DNA of 8,398 bases from JBFHNV01 sp965365655. Lineage in GTDB: Bacteria > Pseudomonadota > Gammaproteobacteria > HK1. Under the pieces are notes generated by a model. That model had not been told where the DNA came from, made no database searches, and worked only from the letters and a program-made list of their open reading frames with translations. Positions 5,129 to 8,398 of the stretch are shown piece by piece. The position numbers and the translations under genes are program-made. The stretch's first letter is position 1. The number at the start of each line of letters is the position of its first letter. The DNA lies in contig CBDUCN010000235.1 in NCBI GenBank assembly GCA_965365655.1, positions 1 to 8,398 of the forward strand, in the 5' to 3' direction.

Positions 5129-6046
5129 TTGGACGAGGTCATCGAAGCGCTTCGCGCGATGCCGAAGGTGGATCCGCACCACCACCTGTGGGATCTGTCC
5201 ATGGGCAAGCACGCGTGGCTGGTGCCGCCGGTGAGCCCGCGCATGTACGGCGACCACACGCCGATCTGCCGCGACTACCTGGTGCAGGACTTCCTCGCGG
5301 ACTGCCGGGCCCAGAACGTGGTCAGGTCCGTGCACGTGCAGGCGAACTGGAACCCGGACGACGCGGTGGGGGAGACCCGCTGGGTGCAGTCCGTCGCCGA
5401 CGCGCACGGCTTCCCGCACGGCATCGTCGCCTACGCCGACCTCGCGGCGCCGAACCTGGACGACATGCTGGAAGCCCACCTGGAGAGCGCGAACGTGCGC
5501 GGCATCCGCCAGATCCTCGGCCACACCGACGATCCCGGGCTCGCCCGCCGCGACCGCCCCGACCACCTGGCCGATCCCGCGTGGGCCCGCGGCTACGCCC
5601 GCCTCGCGCACTTCGGCCTGTCTTTCGACCTGCAGGTGTTCCCGGCGCAGATGCCGGCCGCGGCGGCGCTGGCCGCGCGCCATCCCGACGTGCCGCTGGT
5701 GCTGGTGCACACCGGCTTTCCCTTCGACCGATCGCCGCAGGGCATCGCGTGCTGGGAGGCGGGGATGGACGCGCTGGCCGCGCTGCCGCACGCATTCGTC
5801 AAGCTCTCCGGGCCCGGCATGGTGATGCCGGACTGGACGGTGGAGCGCTTCGGGCGCTTCATCCACGGCGCGATCGATCGCTTCGGCCCCGAGCGCTGCA
5901 TGTTCGCGAGCAACGTGCCGCCGGACGCCATCGCGCGCAGCCACGCCGAGATCTACGCGGGCTTCTACCGCTGGGCCGCGCGCTACGGGGAGGCCGAGCA
6001 GCGGCGCATGTTCCACGACACCGCGTGCGAGGTGTACCGGATCTGA
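5129..6046 (+). CDS. amidohydrolase_2/COG3618-type TIM-barrel hydrolase, probable lactonase
   Basis: This 305-residue cytoplasmic enzyme belongs to the amidohydrolase superfamily group that includes L-fuconolactonase, L-rhamnonolactonase and 2-pyrone-4,6-dicarboxylate hydrolase (LigI). Visible motifs are VDPHHHLWD at 14-22 (His17 and His19 as the HxH metal pair), VRGIRQIL at 123-130, LVHTGFP at 192-198 (His194) and MFASNVPPDA at 258-267, the local form of the common SNFPVD strand with Asp266. This set fits a lactone- or ester-hydrolysing member rather than a urease- or dihydroorotase-type enzyme. No signal peptide is seen. The start is TTG behind GGAGG; ATG 5159 would shorten it by ten residues and leave HxH intact. 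The frame stays open far upstream, but nothing there resembles the family. The MFS gene follows after 16 bases, so they are very probably one operon. Substrate is not determinable; the dehydratase and SMP-30 neighbours favour a sugar lactone, with an aromatic-pathway lactone as the alternative. Confidence 0.92.
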   Translation: MDEVIEALRAMPKVDPHHHLWDLSMGKHAWLVPPVSPRMYGDHTPICRDYLVQDFLADCRAQNVVRSVHVQANWNPDDAVGETRWVQSVADAHGFPHGIVAYADLAAPNLDDMLEAHLESANVRGIRQILGHTDDPGLARRDRPDHLADPAWARGYARLAHFGLSFDLQVFPAQMPAAAALAARHPDVPLVLVHTGFPFDRSPQGIACWEAGMDALAALPHAFVKLSGPGMVMPDWTVERFGRFIHGAIDRFGPERCMFASNVPPDAIARSHAEIYAGFYRWAARYGEAEQRRMFHDTACEVYRI

Positions 6047-6062
6047 ACGTCCGGCGCCCCGC

Positions 6063-7304
6063 ATGAGCGCGCGCCCTGCGCCGCTGGCCGGGTTCCGGCG
6101 GGTGCTGCTGCTCGCCGGCCTGTTCATGATGCTGGTGCAGATCCACCGCGCCTCGGGCGCGGTGATCGCCGCGGAGCTTGCCGCGCGCGGGCTGCCGCCG
6201 TCGGACATCGCGACCGTGGTCAGCGCGCTGTTTCTCGCCGCGGCGCTGTTCCAGCTTCCCACCGGCATCGCCTTCGACCGCTACGGCGCGCGCGCGACGC
6301 TGTGCGGCATGGGCCTGGTGGGCGTGGCCGGCATCGTGCTGTTCGCGCTGTCTGACGACGTGCTGGGGCTGGCCCTGGGGCGCTTTCTGATCGGCCTCGG
6401 CCACGGCGGCACCATCGCCGGCATCTACCTGCTGGCGCTGACCTGGGTGCCGCCGGACCGGGTCTCCACGATGACCGGCGGCGTGGTGGCCATCGCCGGC
6501 GGCGCCGGCGGCGTGCTGGCGACCGCGCCGCTGGTGCTCGCGCTGGCCGCCTTCGGCCACGAGCGCACCTACCTCGCGGTGGCCGCCGCGACGCTGGTGG
6601 TGACGCTGGCCATCGGCCTGTTCGTCACCGACGCGCCGGCCGGGCGCGAGCCCGCGGCCACCGGCCGCGGCGAGACCTTTCGCGAGAGCCTGCGCGGGCT
6701 GTGGGCGGTCGCGTCCGAGCGCCGGATGTGGCCGCTGTTCGCGATGGGCACCTGCTTCAGCCTGCCGTTCAACACCATCGGCGGGCTGTGGGCCGGGCCC
6801 TACCTGCTCGACGTGCACGCGCTGGGCAAGGCGACGGTCAGCTACGCGCTGCTCGCGATGGTCGCCGCCTTCCATCTGGGCAACCTGCTCTACGGGCCGG
6901 TGGAGCGCCGGCTCGCGAGCCGCAAGCGCGCCGTCGCCGGCGGCGCGGTGCTGATGATCGCGCTGCTGGTGCTGTTGGCGGCGTGGCCGCGCCCGCCGGT
7001 GGCGCCGGCCATCGTGCTGCTGGTGGTGTTCTGCCTGTGCACGCCGTTCTACCCGGTGCTGGCCGCGCACTGCCGGGGCTTCGTGCCGCTCGGCCGCGCG
7101 GGGCGCGCCATCGCGTGCGTGAACCTGATGGGGCTCACCACCGTGTTCGCGGTGCAGAAGCTCACCGGCTGGCTGGTGGAGGCGACGGCCACCGCCGACG
7201 GCACCACCACGCTGCTCGGCTACCGCATCGTGTTCGTGACGGTGGCGGCGGTGCTGGCGCTGGGGCTGTGGGGGTACTCGAAGGCGGAGGACGTGGCGCC
7301 GTGA
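6063..7304 (+). CDS. major facilitator superfamily (MFS) transporter
   Basis: This 413-residue inner-membrane protein has 12 predicted transmembrane helices in two groups of six (about 12-34, 49-69, 77-96, 100-127, 135-162, 168-189; then 222-250, 257-278, 290-309, 312-336, 347-371, 383-405), with a hydrophilic central loop (about 190-220). The signature loop between helices 2 and 3 is GIAFDRYGARATL at 68-80, the MFS motif A form GxxxDRxGxR, and a degenerate counterpart follows helix 8 (YGPVERRLASRKR, 277-289). Helix 4 has the Gly-rich GRFLIGLGHGG at 106-116. It starts 16 bases after the amidohydrolase stop without a clear Shine-Dalgarno, so it may depend on translational coupling. As an operon partner of a hydrolase it is most simply an importer of that enzyme's substrate or product, probably an organic anion or sugar acid. 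Sequence alone does not tell import from export, and I cannot assign a subfamily. Confidence 0.94.
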   Translation: MSARPAPLAGFRRVLLLAGLFMMLVQIHRASGAVIAAELAARGLPPSDIATVVSALFLAAALFQLPTGIAFDRYGARATLCGMGLVGVAGIVLFALSDDVLGLALGRFLIGLGHGGTIAGIYLLALTWVPPDRVSTMTGGVVAIAGGAGGVLATAPLVLALAAFGHERTYLAVAAATLVVTLAIGLFVTDAPAGREPAATGRGETFRESLRGLWAVASERRMWPLFAMGTCFSLPFNTIGGLWAGPYLLDVHALGKATVSYALLAMVAAFHLGNLLYGPVERRLASRKRAVAGGAVLMIALLVLLAAWPRPPVAPAIVLLVVFCLCTPFYPVLAAHCRGFVPLGRAGRAIACVNLMGLTTVFAVQKLTGWLVEATATADGTTTLLGYRIVFVTVAAVLALGLWGYSKAEDVAP

Positions 7305-7404
7305 GCGCGCGCGGGGCGGCCGGTCGTCGACGCGTGCCCGGCGTCGGTGAAAGCGAGCCCGGCGTGCCGTCTCGCGCCGCGATCCGCTGGCCGGCGAATG
7401 CCGG

Positions 7405-8397
7405 ATGTCGCGGCCGGCGGTGAGCGGCCCGCAGCCGGCGCGCGACGCGGGGACGGTGACGGCCGGGGCGCCGCGGGCTGGCGCGCCGCTGCGCGGCATC
7501 GTGTGCATGCTCGCGAGCGTGTTCATCCTGACGCTGAGCGACGTGCTCACGAAGTGGCTCACGGCCGGCTATCCGCCGGGTCAGCTCATCTGCCTGCGCA
7601 GCGTCGTGATCCTGGTGCTGGTGCTGGTGGTCTCGGCACCGCGGCGGCGCTGGACCGGGCTGCGCATGCGCAGCCCGGGCGCGCACTTCACGCGCGGGGT
7701 CTTCGCGTGCGCCGGCAGCTTCCTGTTCGTGCTGGGCATCAAGCACGTGCCGCTGGCGACCGCGATGTCCATCGGCTTCGCGGGCCCGCTGGTGATCACC
7801 GCGCTTGCGGGCCCGATGCTGGGCGAGCGGGTGGGCTGGCGGCGCTGGAGCGCGGTGCTGGTCGGCTTCGTGGGCGTGCTGGTGATCCTGCGCCCCGGTG
7901 CCGAGGGCTTCCACTGGGCGGCGCTGGTGCTGCTGGCCGGGACGCTCGCGGGCAGCCTGCGCGACATCGTCACCCGGCGCATCAGCGCCACCGAGAGCTC
8001 GACGTCGATCCTGCTGAGCACCAACCTGTGCATGGTGGCCTTCGGCCTGCTCAGCGTGGTCCAGGGCTGGAACCTGCCGGGGCCCGGCGACGCCGCGCTG
8101 CTGGTGCTCTCGGGCGTGCTCATCGGCAGCGGCCACTACCTGCAGATCGAGGCCTTCCGCAACGCCGAGGCGGGCGCCGTGGTGCCGTTCCGCTACACCT
8201 CGCTGCTGTGGGCGACGCTGCTCGGCTGGCTGGTGTTCGGCGACGTGCCGGCGCCGGGCATGCTCTCCGGCGCCGCGCTGGTGATCGCCAGCGGCCTGTT
8301 CATCCTGCACCGCGAGCGGCGCCTGGGCGGCGGCCGCCCGCGACCCTCCGGGCCCGGTGTGCGCATTCCCGGCTACCGCGCGGACGACACGCAGTGA
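7405..8397 (+). CDS. EamA/DMT-superfamily permease
   Basis: This 330-residue inner-membrane protein of the drug/metabolite transporter superfamily has ten predicted helices formed by two EamA repeats. Repeat 1 is about residues 31-163 and contains FAGPLVITALAGPMLGERVGWRRW (125-148), with the usual P...GE near the end of helix 4. Repeat 2 is about 170-302, with the matching segment AVVPFRYTSLLWATLLGWLVFGD at 258-280. A basic, Gly/Pro-rich tail (about 303-330) is cytoplasmic. Family members move amino acids, nucleosides, cofactors or sugars, often outward; no substrate can be given. The first 30 residues are hydrophilic and Pro/Ala-rich, and ATG 7405 has no Shine-Dalgarno. GTG 7420 or GTG 7456 are alternative starts that leave all helices intact. 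It lies 100 bases beyond the MFS gene on the same strand with no obvious terminator between, so read-through is possible. The stop codon lies one base before the window edge. Confidence 0.93.
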   Translation: MSRPAVSGPQPARDAGTVTAGAPRAGAPLRGIVCMLASVFILTLSDVLTKWLTAGYPPGQLICLRSVVILVLVLVVSAPRRRWTGLRMRSPGAHFTRGVFACAGSFLFVLGIKHVPLATAMSIGFAGPLVITALAGPMLGERVGWRRWSAVLVGFVGVLVILRPGAEGFHWAALVLLAGTLAGSLRDIVTRRISATESSTSILLSTNLCMVAFGLLSVVQGWNLPGPGDAALLVLSGVLIGSGHYLQIEAFRNAEAGAVVPFRYTSLLWATLLGWLVFGDVPAPGMLSGAALVIASGLFILHRERRLGGGRPRPSGPGVRIPGYRADDTQ

Positions 8398-8398
8398 G

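Noticed and set aside
7336..7365. Direct repeat GCCCGGCGT (7336-7344 and 7357-7365), 21 bases apart, before the DMT gene
   Set aside because: Two turns of helix spacing is suggestive of an operator, but nine-base GC-rich repeats are common by chance and nothing else supports it.
7301..7423. Short ORF starting at a GTG overlapping the MFS stop and ending inside the DMT gene
   Set aside because: No ribosome site beyond the overlap, Arg/Gly-rich product with no motif, and it clashes with the DMT N-terminus.
4736..8310. Long minus-strand open frames opposite the amidohydrolase, MFS and DMT genes (4736-6268, 5859-7562, 7162-8310)
   Set aside because: His/Arg/Gln/Ala-rich translations without motifs, lying opposite clearly coding transporters; stop codons are simply rare in this composition.
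1..8398. tRNA, rRNA, CRISPR array, insertion sequence, integrase, toxin-antitoxin or phage genes
   Set aside because: None seen on reading both strands; all long coding stretches are accounted for by metabolic enzymes and transporters.

Overview
The window is a very GC-rich (roughly 70% or more) bacterial segment with densely packed genes, strong G/C preference at third codon positions and some GTG and TTG starts. A twin-arginine secreted SMP-30 enzyme, a zinc-type TIM-barrel lactonase, an enolase-superfamily dehydratase, an Ldh2-type dehydrogenase and two permeases together suggest a metabolically versatile proteobacterium. Burkholderiales-like beta-proteobacteria would fit, but there is no rRNA or marker gene to settle this. 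I see no tRNA, rRNA, insertion sequence, CRISPR array, phage gene or defence gene.

Layout. (1) Plus strand, 1-2106: the possible 3' tail of an upstream gene overlaps the GTG start of a CorA-family divalent-cation transporter. An Ldh2/malate-dehydrogenase-family NAD(P)-dependent oxidoreductase follows 15 bases later. (2) Minus strand, 2125-4672: a mandelate racemase-like acid-sugar dehydratase (GTG start) converges on the Ldh2 gene. A Tat-exported SMP-30/gluconolactonase-family lactonase lies upstream of it. They are separated by 355 bases holding a strong hairpin terminator, a canonical G-quadruplex motif and a doubtful small ORF. (3) A 456-base divergent intergenic region with a 17-base dyad. 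(4) Plus strand, 5129-8397: an amidohydrolase_2/COG3618-type lactonase (TTG start behind a perfect GGAGG), an MFS permease 16 bases later, and an EamA/DMT permease 100 bases after that.

Working model (inference): the centre of the window (2125-7304, perhaps with the flanking dehydrogenase and DMT permease) is part of a catabolic locus for an aldonolactone or acid sugar. The periplasmic SMP-30 enzyme would open a lactone outside the membrane, and the MFS protein would import the acid. The amidohydrolase would open a lactone in the cytoplasm. The enolase-superfamily enzyme would dehydrate the acid to a 2-keto-3-deoxy acid, and the Ldh2 enzyme could oxidise a 2-hydroxy acid or reduce a keto acid. 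No sugar dehydrogenase, aldolase, kinase or regulator lies in the window, so pathway and substrate remain open. The CorA gene looks unrelated.

I do not see a clearly new biological system here. The points most worth a second look are active-site departures in two enzymes (Gln in place of the second Lys of the KxK motif in the dehydratase; Asn in place of a conserved His in the Ldh2 enzyme), the divergent pair of unrelated lactonases predicted in different compartments, and the DNA-structure signals in the two intergenic regions.
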